Shown here: in pieces, positions 42,886 to 51,883 of the stretch
Position numbering within the stretch: position 1 is the stretch's first letter
How the letters are laid out: every line of letters starts with the position of its first letter
From: Tumebacillus_A lipolyticus
GTDB taxonomy: Bacteria; Bacillota; Bacilli; Tumebacillales; Tumebacillaceae
DNA: 64,000 bases
NCBI RefSeq assembly: GCF_042682745.1
Contig: NZ_JBHUIO010000011.1
Coordinates: 124,001-188,000 of the forward strand
Reading direction: 5' to 3'
Program-made: the position numbers and the translations under genes
The notes under the pieces: model-generated
What the model was told of the DNA's origin: nothing
The model's database searches: none
The model's input: only the letters and a program-made list of their open reading frames with translations

Positions 42886-44040
42886 ATGAAGTTAGAAAGG
42901 CATCGTCCTGATTTTGTGCTGTTCGTTGTTGTCATTCTGTTGGCATTGTTCGGATTGGTCTGCATTTACAGCGCGAGCCAGAGTGTCTCGCTCAAAGAGG
43001 GCAACAGCACCGACTTCTACTTCTTGAAGCAATTGCGATGGGTCGTCCTCGGGCTGCTCGTCATGCTGTTTACGATGAACGTCTCGTTCATGCGTTGGTT
43101 TAAGCTCTCACGCCTGATGATGCTCGCGTCATACATCGGGCTTCTCATGTGCTTCATCCCAGGGATCGGCGTTGAGATCGAGGGCGGCAAGCGGTGGATC
43201 GACCTCTGGGTTGCCACCTTCCAGCCTTCCGATCTGGCGATGTGTGCGATCATCATCCACATCTCCTACCTGCTCTCGCGCAAACAGGATCGCCTCGACA
43301 ACCCGAAAGCGTCCTTTTGGCCGCCGATGATCCTGATCGGAATCGGGTTTGGCCTGATCATTCTGGAGCCGGACATGGATACGGCGGTGACGTTTGCGCT
43401 CTGCCCGTTTGTGATCATGTTCGCAGCAGGCGTCCCGTGGAAGTACCTGCGCAACACGATGATCGCCGGGATCGTCGTGTTGGTCCCGCTCGCGCTGCTC
43501 GGCTATCGAGGCGCGCGGATCAGCACCTACCTCGATCCGTTTGCCGGCGAGATCAACGATGACAACCTGCAGATCGTGCAGTCGATGTTTGCGATCGCGA
43601 CGGGCGGCTTTTCCGGCCGCGGGCTGGGACATTCGATCGAGAAGTTCTCCTATCTGCCCCAGCCGCACACCGACTTTATCTTCTCCATCCTCTCGGAGGA
43701 ATGGGGGTTGATCGGCGGTCTGGTGCTGATCGCGCTGTACGGCGTGCTGATCTGGCGCGGGATTCACATCGCCTTGCACGTGCCCAACCGCTTCGCCTCT
43801 CTGGTCGCGATCGGCTTTACGACGCTGATCAGCATCGCCGTGTTTCTGAACATCGGCTCGGTGACAGGGCTGTTGCCAGTCATCGGGGTGCCGCTGCCGT
43901 TCATCTCGTACGGCGGTACATCGCTGTTGGTCAAAATGTTCTCGATGGGCATACTGCTCAATATCTCCCGCTACACGGTGCAGACGCCGGTCAAAGAGGG
44001 AGCGTCTCGACAGCGGGCGGGCGCAAACATCACCCAGTAG
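42886..44040 (+). CDS. FtsW/RodA/SpoVE-family glycosyltransferase
   Basis: A 384-residue SEDS protein with ten membrane helices that polymerises lipid II glycan. LVCIYSASQSVSLKEG opens helix 1; GKRWIDL, LILEPDMDTAV (the catalytic-type Asp region), FSGRGLGHSIEKFSYLPQPH then TDFIFSILSEEWG, and LPFISYGGTSLLVKM are the family blocks. It has FtsW-like features rather than RodA-like ones. Gene context (kinase upstream, MBL hydrolase downstream) does not say whether it serves division, elongation or sporulation. Confidence 0.92.
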   Translation: MKLERHRPDFVLFVVVILLALFGLVCIYSASQSVSLKEGNSTDFYFLKQLRWVVLGLLVMLFTMNVSFMRWFKLSRLMMLASYIGLLMCFIPGIGVEIEGGKRWIDLWVATFQPSDLAMCAIIIHISYLLSRKQDRLDNPKASFWPPMILIGIGFGLIILEPDMDTAVTFALCPFVIMFAAGVPWKYLRNTMIAGIVVLVPLALLGYRGARISTYLDPFAGEINDDNLQIVQSMFAIATGGFSGRGLGHSIEKFSYLPQPHTDFIFSILSEEWGLIGGLVLIALYGVLIWRGIHIALHVPNRFASLVAIGFTTLISIAVFLNIGSVTGLLPVIGVPLPFISYGGTSLLVKMFSMGILLNISRYTVQTPVKEGASRQRAGANITQ

Positions 44041-44080
44041 CCCGCCACACATCATGATCTTGAAAGTGAAGGTGAACGAC

Positions 44081-45043
44081 ATGCAAGTCTATGTGGAGGA
44101 TCTCGGGTCTGGCGTTCAGATGATCGACCTGATGGAACAGCAGGAGCGCGGTCGATCCGCCTGCTATGTGGTGCGCGGTGACAAGATCGCGATCATCGAG
44201 ACAGGGTCCTCGTTGTCAGGCCCTTATATCTTGGCTGGGTTGAACGAGCTGGGCATCGAGCCCGCCCAGGTGGAATATGTGATCGTGACGCACATCCACC
44301 TGGATCATGCGGGCGGGGTCGGCTCGATTTTGCCCCATTTCCCACATGCGACGGTGGTCGCGCACCCGCGAGCTGGCCGACATCTGATCGACCCCTCGCG
44401 ACTGATGCAAGGAGCCCGCGCCGTCTATGGCGACGCGCTGGAACGGCTGTATGGCGAGATGCTCCCCGTGCCGGCAGATCGGTTGCTGATCCGCGACGAG
44501 GGCGAGCAGCTCGATCTCGGCGCTGGGCATCTGCTGACCTTTTACGATACGCCCGGACACGCCAAGCATCATTTTTCCATCCACGACCCGGCCGCACGGG
44601 GGATCTTCTCCGGCGACACGGTGGGCGTGCGCTATGTGCAACAGCTGACCGGTTGGGACTTCACCTGCATCTTCCCGTCCACCTCGCCGACCGACTTCGA
44701 TCGCGATGCGGTGTTCAGCTCGCTGGATAAGTTGGAGCGTCTGCCAGGCGTCGATCGCATCTTTCATACGCACTTCGGCCCAACCGAGCCGGCCAGCCTC
44801 GCCTTTGCGCGCACGCGCAAGACGGTGGACGATTTTGATCGCTTGGCGCGCGAGCTGTTCACCCCCGGCATGGACGGATCGGTGCTTGCGGAAGCGATTC
44901 GCGACTACATTCGCGCCGATCTGGCAAAGGAAGGACATATCGTCGACCAACTGGGCGGTATCGAGCTTGACATCGGGCTGAACGCGCAGGGCATGATCTA
45001 CGTGCTGGAGCGCGAACATGCGAAAAAAAGCCGGTCGCTTTGA
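44081..45043 (+). CDS. MBL-fold metallo-hydrolase
   Basis: A 320-residue metallo-beta-lactamase-fold hydrolase. THIHLDHAGGVGS (HxHxDH), DTPGHAKHHFSI and FSGDTVGVRY hold the metal ligands, and a later FHTHFGPT gives the last His. A C-terminal helical part of about 100 residues follows, as in phosphodiesterase and lactonase-like members. The ATG at 44081 is 41 bases after the FtsW-like gene, behind GAAGGTGA. The substrate is unknown. Confidence 0.88.
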   Translation: MQVYVEDLGSGVQMIDLMEQQERGRSACYVVRGDKIAIIETGSSLSGPYILAGLNELGIEPAQVEYVIVTHIHLDHAGGVGSILPHFPHATVVAHPRAGRHLIDPSRLMQGARAVYGDALERLYGEMLPVPADRLLIRDEGEQLDLGAGHLLTFYDTPGHAKHHFSIHDPAARGIFSGDTVGVRYVQQLTGWDFTCIFPSTSPTDFDRDAVFSSLDKLERLPGVDRIFHTHFGPTEPASLAFARTRKTVDDFDRLARELFTPGMDGSVLAEAIRDYIRADLAKEGHIVDQLGGIELDIGLNAQGMIYVLEREHAKKSRSL

Positions 45044-45074
45044 TGATCATCGAGCGATCTGGAGCGAACAGACG

Positions 45075-45114
45075 AAAACAGGCTGATCAGGAAGGTTCCT
45101 GATCAGCCTGTTTT
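45075..45114. terminator. bidirectional terminator
   Basis: An 18-bp stem AAAACAGGCTGATCAGGA with its complement (45097-45114), a 4-base loop, and T/A tracts on both sides, between convergent genes. Confidence 0.9.
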
Positions 45115-45670
45115 ATTGCGGGAAATGAAACGTGTGTCGAATCGGATAGTGCGGGCCTGCTGCTCCTGCCGAGACAGACTCGAACAGATGGATGCTCGTC
45201 ACGTCCCACCGCGCCCCTGCGAACAGGTCGGTGTAATCGGCAGGCTGCCAAGCTGAGTCTGCCGTTCGCAGGCGGCCGAGCGTGATGTGCGGACGAAAGC
45301 GGTCATGCAGAAACCGATCGGCGCCAAACGACCGCAGCGGCACCGTCAGAACGTCGTACAGCCGATGCAGAGCGGCCAGATCGCCGCCGACGCCACACCA
45401 GACCACCTTGGCCTGCGGAAACGATCCCACACGGTCGAGCTGCAGAGAAAATGGGGCGAACTGCTGCACATCGAGCGAGATGCGCTCCAGTAAGCTCGCC
45501 ACCTGATCGTCTGTCAGCTCGCCGAGAAAATGGGTGGTCAGGTGAAACTGCTCTGGCTTGTACCATCGCTTGACGTCCAGCTCCTCAGCGAGCTGATCTT
45601 CCACCCGTACCAGCGCCTCTCCACATCGATCCGGCGGCACCGCGATGCCGAGGAAAAAACGACCCATCAT
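45113..45670 (-). CDS. thpR: RNA 2',3'-cyclic phosphodiesterase
   Basis: A 185-residue 2H phosphoesterase. The two catalytic motifs are FHLTTHFLGEL (HxT, about residue 42) and RPHITLGRL (HxT, about 128). It opens RNA 2',3'-cyclic phosphates and may act in tRNA end processing. It stands first after the terminator on the minus strand and lies 24 bases after the nucleotidyltransferase gene. Confidence 0.9.
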   Translation of the reverse strand: MMGRFFLGIAVPPDRCGEALVRVEDQLAEELDVKRWYKPEQFHLTTHFLGELTDDQVASLLERISLDVQQFAPFSLQLDRVGSFPQAKVVWCGVGGDLAALHRLYDVLTVPLRSFGADRFLHDRFRPHITLGRLRTADSAWQPADYTDLFAGARWDVTSIHLFESVSAGAAGPHYPIRHTFHFPQ

Positions 45671-45693
45671 GCGTCACCCGCTTTTTTTGAGTC

Positions 45694-46416
45694 TTAGCCG
45701 AAGATCTGCTCTGCGCGCTTCAGATCGGCGTGATCGTCCACTTCCACCCAGCGCAGGTCGCCAACATCGACCACTTTCAGCTTCCAACCTTCGCCGATCA
45801 TCTCTTGAAACGCGCGCTCATAGTATTCGTTCTCTTCGCCCTGTTCAACCAGCTTGGCGAGATGTTCGACCACCGCCCCCGCGTCGGAAGCGTTGATCTT
45901 GCAGAGGCCGATCGATTCGCCCAAGCCCCGCTCTACCGAGATCTCTTTGGAGAGCTCGGTGACGTATCCGGCCTCGTCGAGCACGAACTTCATCGCCTCT
46001 TCGTCCAGCTTCATCTGCATGTCGACCGCCAGATGCGAGTCTGCCGATGTTGCGACGCGATGCAAGATCCCCTCTTCGAGCAGCAGATCGCCATCTGTCA
46101 GCACAAAGCCGTCCATCAGGTATTCTTTCGCGCACAGCAGGGTGTAGCCGTTGTTGGTCACATCGTAGCGCTCGTTGTGCACCAGTCGCACCGGCAGCTT
46201 GTGCGAACCTTTCCACGCCTCGACCGCGTCGGCGATCTGCTGATGACGGTAGCCGGTGATCAGCACCACCTCTTGGAAGGCGTCGACCGCTTCCGCCTGT
46301 TGCAAAAAGCGGTGCAAGATCGACTTTCCACCGATCTCGACGAGGCATTTGGGACGGTCATCTGTCAGCGGGCGCAGGCGCGAACCGACGCCTGCGATCA
46401 AAATTACGAGTCTCAT
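45694..46416 (-). CDS. sugar/choline-phosphate-type nucleotidyltransferase
   Basis: A 240-residue Rossmann nucleotidyltransferase. LVILIAGVGSRLRPLTDDRP then KCLVEIGGKSILHRFLQQ is the NTP-binding signature and FVLTDGDLLLEEGIL holds the metal-binding Asp. ERGLGESIGLCKIN suggests specificity for a small phosphorylated head group (phosphocholine or AEP cytidylyltransferase-like), not hexose phosphates. It ends 24 bases upstream of thpR and follows the fusion gene by 12 bases, in an operon with it and the CDP-alcohol phosphotransferase. Confidence 0.82.
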   Translation of the reverse strand: MRLVILIAGVGSRLRPLTDDRPKCLVEIGGKSILHRFLQQAEAVDAFQEVVLITGYRHQQIADAVEAWKGSHKLPVRLVHNERYDVTNNGYTLLCAKEYLMDGFVLTDGDLLLEEGILHRVATSADSHLAVDMQMKLDEEAMKFVLDEAGYVTELSKEISVERGLGESIGLCKINASDAGAVVEHLAKLVEQGEENEYYERAFQEMIGEGWKLKVVDVGDLRWVEVDDHADLKRAEQIFG

Positions 46417-46428
46417 CTTCTCTACTCC

Positions 46429-48255
46429 TCACTGCTTCACAGAAGTTTTTGTTTGGGTCAGGGCGAAACCGCGCTCCATGATGTCGAGGAAGGAGCGCAC
46501 ATGCTCTTCGCGGACATGGCCGATGTTGGCGATCTGGAACGCTTTGCCCAAGAACGGGCCTTTGCCGCGATAGATCACATAGTTGTTCTGTTTCACCCAA
46601 TCGTGAAACTCCTCCACGTCGATCCCTTCCGGATAGTACACGGTGGTGAGCACTCGCGACATCTGCTCCTCTTCGATCACAAACTGCAGCCCGAGCTTTT
46701 TCAGCCGGTTGCGAATCAGGCTCGCCAGATAGCCGTAATGTCTCATCCGCTCCGCCACCGTATCTTGCAACAGCTCGTCCAGCGCCATCTCCAGCGCGTA
46801 GAACAGCGAGACGGCCGGCGTGTTCGGCGTCTGGAAGGACAGCGCCTCAAACTCGTAATGGCGATACAGATCGAGGTAGCGCGTGCGCGCTTTTTGCCCT
46901 TTCAGCGCTTGGAAGGCCGACTTTTTCCCGCAGACGAACGACAGGCCGGGCAGCGAGGCCAACGCTTTGTTTGCCGAGGCGGTGCAGAAGGTGATGTTCG
47001 CCTTTTCCACCGCCAGCGCTTCCGCCCCGATCGAAGAGACCGCATCGACGAGAAAGTCGACCTGATACGCTTGCAGCAGGGCGCCGATCTGATCGATCGG
47101 GTTGAGCATGCCGCAGGACGTCTCATGATGGACGACCATCAGACCGTCGTACTCGCCCGTCGCGACCAGCTGCTCCACCCGCTCCAGATCGATCGGATTC
47201 GCCCAGCCGAACTCAAGCGGCGTGTGATCGACCTCATGGCAGCGCGCCAAGTCGATCAGCCGGTTGCCGAACTCTCCGTTGGAGAGGATCAGCAGCTTCT
47301 TCCCTGGGCCGTAGGAGGAGATCAGCGCCTCGTTCGCCGACGTGCCGGAGCCGGTGATGATCACGTTCGTATAGTCTTTGCCGGTGACGCCGTACGCCTG
47401 ATTCAGCTTCGCCCGGCAGCGGGTCAAGATCTCGATAAACTCTGTCTCTCGGTGTCCGATGTCCGAGTGGAGCAGAGCGGACTTCACCTTTTTCGATACC
47501 ATGACCGGGCCTGGGCAGAGCAGGATCTGCTCGGAGATCAGCGGGGTGACCCCCTCGCGCTGTTCGGTGAACATCCGCACCGCTTGCAGGTAGTCGGTCA
47601 CAAAGTCGATCTCGATCCAAGTGCCCTCTTCTACTGTCGCCAGCGCGAACGGGAACTGCGCTGCGATCATGTTCAGCGCCACTTCATAGTAGCCTTGGGA
47701 CTGCTCGCGTAGCGCAGCAAAAAACGCTTCGCCCGCCCCTGCCGAAATGCGAGCCGCGCCGACAAACTCGCCGAGCGCCGCCTCCCCTTCGCTCGTCTTG
47801 GACAGGTAGACGCTGTCGCCCGATTGGGACACTTTCATCTCTTCCGGCGAGGAGATCGACTTCGGCTGATAGATCAGCACATTTCCATCCTCTGCCGCCA
47901 GCTTCTCAAACAGCGCTGCGTCTGCCACCACATCTCCATCGAGCAGATAGAACGGGGAAGCTCCCACATGCGGCTCTGCCAGCAGGGCAGAATAGGCGGT
48001 CGAGGTCGTCCGATAGTCGGGGTTCTCGATCAGGAACACGTCACAGGGCGGGGGAGATGCGGCCAGATGTTCGCGGATCGCCTCTCCTTCATACCCGATC
48101 ACCACAAAGACCTCTTCCACCCCATGCTCTGCCAACTGGCGGATTTGGCGGGAAAGAATGGTTTCCGAACCGATGGGCAACAATGCTTTTGGCAGGGTTT
48201 GTGTGATCGGAGCCAAGCGCTTGCCCACTCCTGCAGCTAAGATGACAGCTTTCAT
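46429..48255 (-). CDS. nucleotidyltransferase - PhnW-like aminotransferase fusion
   Basis: A 608-residue two-domain enzyme. Residues 1-235 form a nucleotidyltransferase (LAAGVGKRLAPITQTLPKAL, YLLDGDVVADAALF, TWIEIDFVTDYLQA) like 2-aminoethylphosphonate or phosphocholine cytidylyltransferases. Residues 240-600 form a class V aminotransferase of the 2-AEP:pyruvate (PhnW) type: LLCPGPVMVSKKVKSALL, DIGHRETEFIEILT, GSGTSANEALI, DAVSSIGAEALAV and the PLP lysine in TASANKALA (about 430). Together they could interconvert phosphonoacetaldehyde and AEP and activate AEP as CMP-AEP. PEP mutase and phosphonopyruvate decarboxylase genes are not in the window. Confidence 0.85.
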   Translation of the reverse strand: MKAVILAAGVGKRLAPITQTLPKALLPIGSETILSRQIRQLAEHGVEEVFVVIGYEGEAIREHLAASPPPCDVFLIENPDYRTTSTAYSALLAEPHVGASPFYLLDGDVVADAALFEKLAAEDGNVLIYQPKSISSPEEMKVSQSGDSVYLSKTSEGEAALGEFVGAARISAGAGEAFFAALREQSQGYYEVALNMIAAQFPFALATVEEGTWIEIDFVTDYLQAVRMFTEQREGVTPLISEQILLCPGPVMVSKKVKSALLHSDIGHRETEFIEILTRCRAKLNQAYGVTGKDYTNVIITGSGTSANEALISSYGPGKKLLILSNGEFGNRLIDLARCHEVDHTPLEFGWANPIDLERVEQLVATGEYDGLMVVHHETSCGMLNPIDQIGALLQAYQVDFLVDAVSSIGAEALAVEKANITFCTASANKALASLPGLSFVCGKKSAFQALKGQKARTRYLDLYRHYEFEALSFQTPNTPAVSLFYALEMALDELLQDTVAERMRHYGYLASLIRNRLKKLGLQFVIEEEQMSRVLTTVYYPEGIDVEEFHDWVKQNNYVIYRGKGPFLGKAFQIANIGHVREEHVRSFLDIMERGFALTQTKTSVKQ

Positions 48256-48268
48256 GCCTATATCTCCC

Positions 48269-48985
48269 TCAATTCGTTCTAAAATAGCGAAGCCAAGCTT
48301 TTAGCGGTTTGTAGATGGCGAACAGCGCTGCGATCAGGACGAGGCCGATCAGCGTCCAGCGCCCGCCTGCGACTGCAGCCAGCAGGCAGACGACCGCATA
48401 CTGCTCATCGATCGAAAAATCGACGACCAGCTTGCGACGGCCGGCAGATGGCCGCCCCAGCTGCGGCGTGGCAGGCTCAGACGCTGCGGCCGTCTCCTGC
48501 GCCGCTTTCGACTCTGGAATCGCCCGGTTCATCTGCCCGTAATACTCCAGCAAGAACAGGAAAAACAGCGCGCAGAGCGCCCAGTAGAACATGCTGACAT
48601 CGGCGGTCACCTGATAGGCGCCGTAAGCGAGCGAAAAGACGTAGGCGAACTCTTTGATCCGGTCGCACATCTGATCGAGCCAGCCGCCAAACGGGCTCAT
48701 CTTGCCGGTGAAGCGCGCCAGCTGCCCGTCGCACCAGTCGAGGACATACGAGACGTACAGGATCACCGCGCCGATCAACAGCGACGTGCGATCACCGTTT
48801 AGAAAAAAGCCGCACGCGGTCAGGCCCAAGACCAGCGAGATCAAGGTCATCGCATTCGGATGCAGACCCATTCGTGCTGCGAGCTCGGTGATCGGTGTCG
48901 ACAGCCACGTATAACAGCGACCCAAATAGTAGTTGCTATACTTCGTAACCGACTCGATCTGTCGGTAACGCTCTTGAAGGTTCAT
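48269..48985 (-). CDS. CDP-alcohol phosphotransferase
   Basis: A 238-residue membrane enzyme of about five to six helices. VLDWCDGQLARFTGKMSPFG then GWLDQMCD is the CDP-OH-P motif (D-x2-DG-x2-AR-x8-G-x3-D-x3-D). Such enzymes move a phospho-alcohol from CDP to a lipid or sugar. Within this operon the likely substrate is the CMP-activated head group made by the fusion enzyme. The ATG at 48985 follows GGGGGAAAAAG; a longer frame reaches 49123 without a site. Confidence 0.88.
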   Translation of the reverse strand: MNLQERYRQIESVTKYSNYYLGRCYTWLSTPITELAARMGLHPNAMTLISLVLGLTACGFFLNGDRTSLLIGAVILYVSYVLDWCDGQLARFTGKMSPFGGWLDQMCDRIKEFAYVFSLAYGAYQVTADVSMFYWALCALFFLFLLEYYGQMNRAIPESKAAQETAAASEPATPQLGRPSAGRRKLVVDFSIDEQYAVVCLLAAVAGGRWTLIGLVLIAALFAIYKPLKAWLRYFRTN

Positions 48986-49103
48986 CTCTTTTTCCCCCAT
49001 CAGAATCTTTACAGAATCTATGACAATCGATAATAGATACGAGATACTCGTCTTAAAGGATACACCTTCAGGGACGACAAGACAACCGCTTGGCAACACA
49101 AAA

Positions 49104-49142
49104 CAAAACAGGCAGTCCCGCACATGCAGACTACCTGTTTTG
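49104..49142 (-). terminator. Rho-independent terminator
   Basis: AAAACAGGCAGTC (49105-49117) and GACTACCTGTTTT (49129-49141) pair with one mismatch; the minus strand continues TTTTGTG. It ends the fRMsr gene. Confidence 0.75.
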
Positions 49143-49165
49143 CGTTGTACAGCGAGGAGAAATCC

Positions 49166-49660
49166 CTACATTTTGCTCCAGTCGGTCTGCTGGTTGAGCA
49201 CGGCGACAAACTCCTCCAGCCCCGCGCGATCCCCTTCGTCAAAGCGCTCGACCACAGGCGCATCGATGTCGAGCACCCCGATCAGCCTGCCATCGACGAC
49301 GATCGGCACGACGATCTCCGAGCGGGAAGCTACGTCGCAGGCGATATGGCCGGGAAATTGATGCACATCTGGCACGATCAGCGTCTCCAAGCGCTGAGCG
49401 GCCGTGCCGCACACGCCTTTGCCCAGCGGAATCCGCACACAGGCAGGGCGCCCGATGAACGGACCTAAGATCAGCTGCTCATCGCGCCACAGGTAAAAGC
49501 CCGCCCAGTTGATGCGCTCCAGATGCACGTCGAGCAGGCTCGCCGCGTTGGCCAGGTTGGCGATATAATCATCCTCACCTTCGAGCAGATAGCGAAGCTG
49601 CGTGTTCAGCTCTTTATAAAAGGCGCTCTTGTCGCCTTCGATCTTCTTCGTCTCAAACAT
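49166..49660 (-). CDS. free methionine-(R)-sulfoxide reductase, GAF type
   Basis: A 164-residue single-GAF enzyme of the fRMsr family (YtsP-like), reducing free Met-(R)-sulfoxide in the cytosol. The three catalytic cysteines stand at 74 (RPACVRI), 84 (KGVCGTA) and 108 (HIACDVA). NWAGFYLW and ASRSEIVVPI are further signatures. It is divergent from tcdA and preceded by AAAAAAG-rich sequence with a weak ribosome site. Confidence 0.92.
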   Translation of the reverse strand: MFETKKIEGDKSAFYKELNTQLRYLLEGEDDYIANLANAASLLDVHLERINWAGFYLWRDEQLILGPFIGRPACVRIPLGKGVCGTAAQRLETLIVPDVHQFPGHIACDVASRSEIVVPIVVDGRLIGVLDIDAPVVERFDEGDRAGLEEFVAVLNQQTDWSKM

Positions 49661-49773
49661 CTTTTTTGACTCCTTTCCCCAAGCTATCCCTATTGTACCA
49701 TTCCGAGCGGAATTATGTTATTATTTCGGGGGATTCTAAGTGGATAATTCAACCTAAAGGAGTTTCTGTGATC

Positions 49774-50535
49774 ATGCTAACACGGCATTCTCGAACTGAA
49801 CTTGTCATCGGCCCTGAGGGCGTTGAAAAATTGCAAGGCAGCACCGTCGTCGTACTCGGCATGGGCGGTGTCGGCTCGTTCACCGTCGAGGCGTTGGCTC
49901 GCGCGGGCGTCGGCAAGCTGATCCTCGTCGACAAGGACGAGGTGGATGTGACCAACATCAACCGCCAGATTCCAGCGTTGACCTCGACGATCGGTCAGGA
50001 TAAAGTCGATGTGATGATGAAGCGGGTGCACGAGATCTCGCCCGACATCGAAGTGGTGCCGCTGCGCATGTTTTATTTGGAAGAGACGAAAGAAGAGATC
50101 TTCCACTACAACCCCGACTTTGTCGTCGATGCGATCGACACGATCTCCGCCAAGATCTTGCTGATCGTCGAGTGCACGAAGCGCGGCATTCCGATCGTCT
50201 CCTCGATGGGAGCTGCCAACAAGGTGGACCCGACGCAATTTCGCGTCATGGACATCTCCAAGACGAAAGTGGACCCGATCGCCAAGATCATCCGCCGCAA
50301 GCTGAAAGACTACGGGATCTACAAAGGCGTGAAAGTCGTCTGCTCGCTCGAACAACCTGCTGCGCCGCGCGTCGATGTCACCGAAGCGATCGTGCCACAG
50401 CACGTCAAAGAGGGCGAAGCGCCGCGCAAAGCGAAAAACCCGCCGGCGTCGATCTCCTTCGTCCCATCTGTTGCCGGTCTCATCCTCGCCTCTGTCGTCG
50501 TTCGCGATCTGTGCGGCATCCACTATAAGATGTAA
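49774..50535 (+). CDS. tcdA: tRNA threonylcarbamoyladenosine dehydratase
   Basis: A 253-residue E1-like enzyme that cyclises the t6A side chain of tRNA to ct6A using ATP. VVLGMGGVGSFTVEALARAG is the nucleotide-binding loop, DKDEVDVTNINRQIPAL the substrate loop and SMGAANKVDPT a later core element. Start: the ATG at 49774 gives MLTRHSRTELVIGPEG, like Bacillus YrvM; GTG at 49768 is a close alternative behind AAAGGAG. It is monocistronic, ended by a strong hairpin. Confidence 0.93.
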   Translation: MLTRHSRTELVIGPEGVEKLQGSTVVVLGMGGVGSFTVEALARAGVGKLILVDKDEVDVTNINRQIPALTSTIGQDKVDVMMKRVHEISPDIEVVPLRMFYLEETKEEIFHYNPDFVVDAIDTISAKILLIVECTKRGIPIVSSMGAANKVDPTQFRVMDISKTKVDPIAKIIRRKLKDYGIYKGVKVVCSLEQPAAPRVDVTEAIVPQHVKEGEAPRKAKNPPASISFVPSVAGLILASVVVRDLCGIHYKM

Positions 50536-50536
50536 A

Positions 50537-50571
50537 AAAAGGGGAACTGCTCGCTGAGCAGTTCCCTTTTT
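50537..50571. terminator. bidirectional terminator
   Basis: GGGAACTGCT (50542-50551) pairs with AGCAGTTCCC (50557-50566) between A and T tracts, separating convergent genes. Confidence 0.9.
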
Positions 50572-50572
50572 A

Positions 50573-50866
50573 TCACGATTCCACCGCAAGCTCTCCCACC
50601 GCGCGACGATTTTTCACCGAGGTGTACATCGTCCAAGCGGCGAGCGCAAAGAAGATCACATCCTGCCAGAAGTGAAGATCGGTCTTGTAAAACAGATAGG
50701 AGGTGCAGTCTGCGATCGCAAAGGACAGAAAGAGCAGACCGCCCCAAAAGTAGACGGCGACTCGCGCATCGTCCTTGCGCTTGTAAAACATGAATTTTAC
50801 CAATACCATGATTGCAAAAAAGATGTAGGCACAATACATCACCCACCGAAACACTTCCAAAGACAT
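50573..50866 (-). CDS. small membrane protein of unknown function
   Basis: A 97-residue protein with three hydrophobic helices (MYCAYIFFAIMVLVKFMFY, AVYFWGGLLFLSFAIADCTS, FWQDVIFFALAAWTMYTSV). Arg/Lys between helices suggests an N-out or N-in hairpin topology. I recognise no family. GAGGTG precedes the ATG. Confidence 0.75.
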   Translation of the reverse strand: MSLEVFRWVMYCAYIFFAIMVLVKFMFYKRKDDARVAVYFWGGLLFLSFAIADCTSYLFYKTDLHFWQDVIFFALAAWTMYTSVKNRRAVGELAVES

Positions 50867-51013
50867 GTCGAATCACACCTCTCCTCGTCTTTGTCTGAGC
50901 TCTCGTCTCTCTACTTCTGTTAGACGTGAGCTACCGAAAAAAAGTTACATTGAGAGTGTGCGTTTCTGTCTCACATCCACCTGGGGGTGATCGCCAGTGG
51001 ACGCTCCCAACTA

Positions 51014-51883
51014 TTAGAGATCCAATGCGCTGATAAACTTTTGATATTCATTGGCGCGCACGCCGCCAGACGGCACGAGCACCTCAAGCGAGTTGGTGCT
51101 GGTAAGCCCCAGCATCTGCGCCACATGCCCGATGTCGATCCCCTGCTCGATCATGTGCAGAGCGAGCGAGCGGCGCAGGGATTGCAAGGCGACATGCCCT
51201 TCGATCTTCGCCTCTTTCACCGTCTCCGCAAACATCACCTGCAGCTTCGCCATGCGGACCGGCCCCTTCTCATCGACAAAAACGTTAGGCAGTTTGTCCT
51301 TGCGGGAGCGAATGTATTTTTTCATCAGGTCTTTCAGCTTGCGGGAGAAAAAGACTAAGCGATCTCGCTCACCCGCTCTGTTTTTGACCACCAGATACAG
51401 ATCATCCCAGTTGATATCATCCTGCTCAAGTCTGCGCAGTTCGTCTGGACGAAGCCCCGTCTCGTACATCGTCGTAAAGATCGTTCGGCGTCTGACATCA
51501 GAACATGCGATGATCAGGCGTTTCATCTCGTCGATCGTAAGCGGTCGCGGCAACGAGAGAATGTAGGACCTGCTCTCGGAGATCGTCTCCTCCATATCGC
51601 CCGAGTCCCCACGCGCTTCGAGGAACTTGTAGAAAGATTTGATCGCCTTGAACTTGCGATGAATCAGCTTCTCCGACTTTCCCCCCTGCCGAAGTTCGCC
51701 GCCAAACTCATTGACGTCCTCCTCGTTTAGCGCTTGGAACGCTCTGTCCCGCCGCGCTAGAAAATCGGCAAACTGACCAAGATCGAGCAATACCCCTTGC
51801 ACCGTTCCTGGCGATTTCTTCTTCTCTTCCAGGTAATTTCCGAACGCCTGGATCTGTGCGTCGTGTTCAGCAGTACCTGCCAT
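51014..51883 (-). CDS. tyrosine recombinase-like protein with altered active site
   Basis: A 289-residue protein with the fold of XerC/D-type integrases. The N-terminal SAM-like domain (residues 10-95; IQAFGNYLEEKKKSPGTVQG) is followed by a catalytic-type domain. The first Arg is present in MYETGLRPDELRR (about 144). The second box reads LQSLRRSLALHM (about 236), so Arg is kept but the usual His before it is Gln. LGH is replaced by LGLTS, and the C-terminal Tyr context (ANEYQKFISA) is atypical. It might bind DNA without cutting, or have shifted catalytic residues. It sits beside queD with no att-like repeats seen. ATG follows GGAGGGG. Confidence 0.8.
   Translation of the reverse strand: MAGTAEHDAQIQAFGNYLEEKKKSPGTVQGVLLDLGQFADFLARRDRAFQALNEEDVNEFGGELRQGGKSEKLIHRKFKAIKSFYKFLEARGDSGDMEETISESRSYILSLPRPLTIDEMKRLIIACSDVRRRTIFTTMYETGLRPDELRRLEQDDINWDDLYLVVKNRAGERDRLVFFSRKLKDLMKKYIRSRKDKLPNVFVDEKGPVRMAKLQVMFAETVKEAKIEGHVALQSLRRSLALHMIEQGIDIGHVAQMLGLTSTNSLEVLVPSGGVRANEYQKFISALDL

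Noticed and set aside
50970..51018. Six-codon plus-strand frame MDAPNY behind GGGGGTG near 51000
   Set aside because: Although the ribosome site looks good, it lacks the R-x-W core, overlaps the end of the recombinase gene region and has no promoter or terminator of its own.
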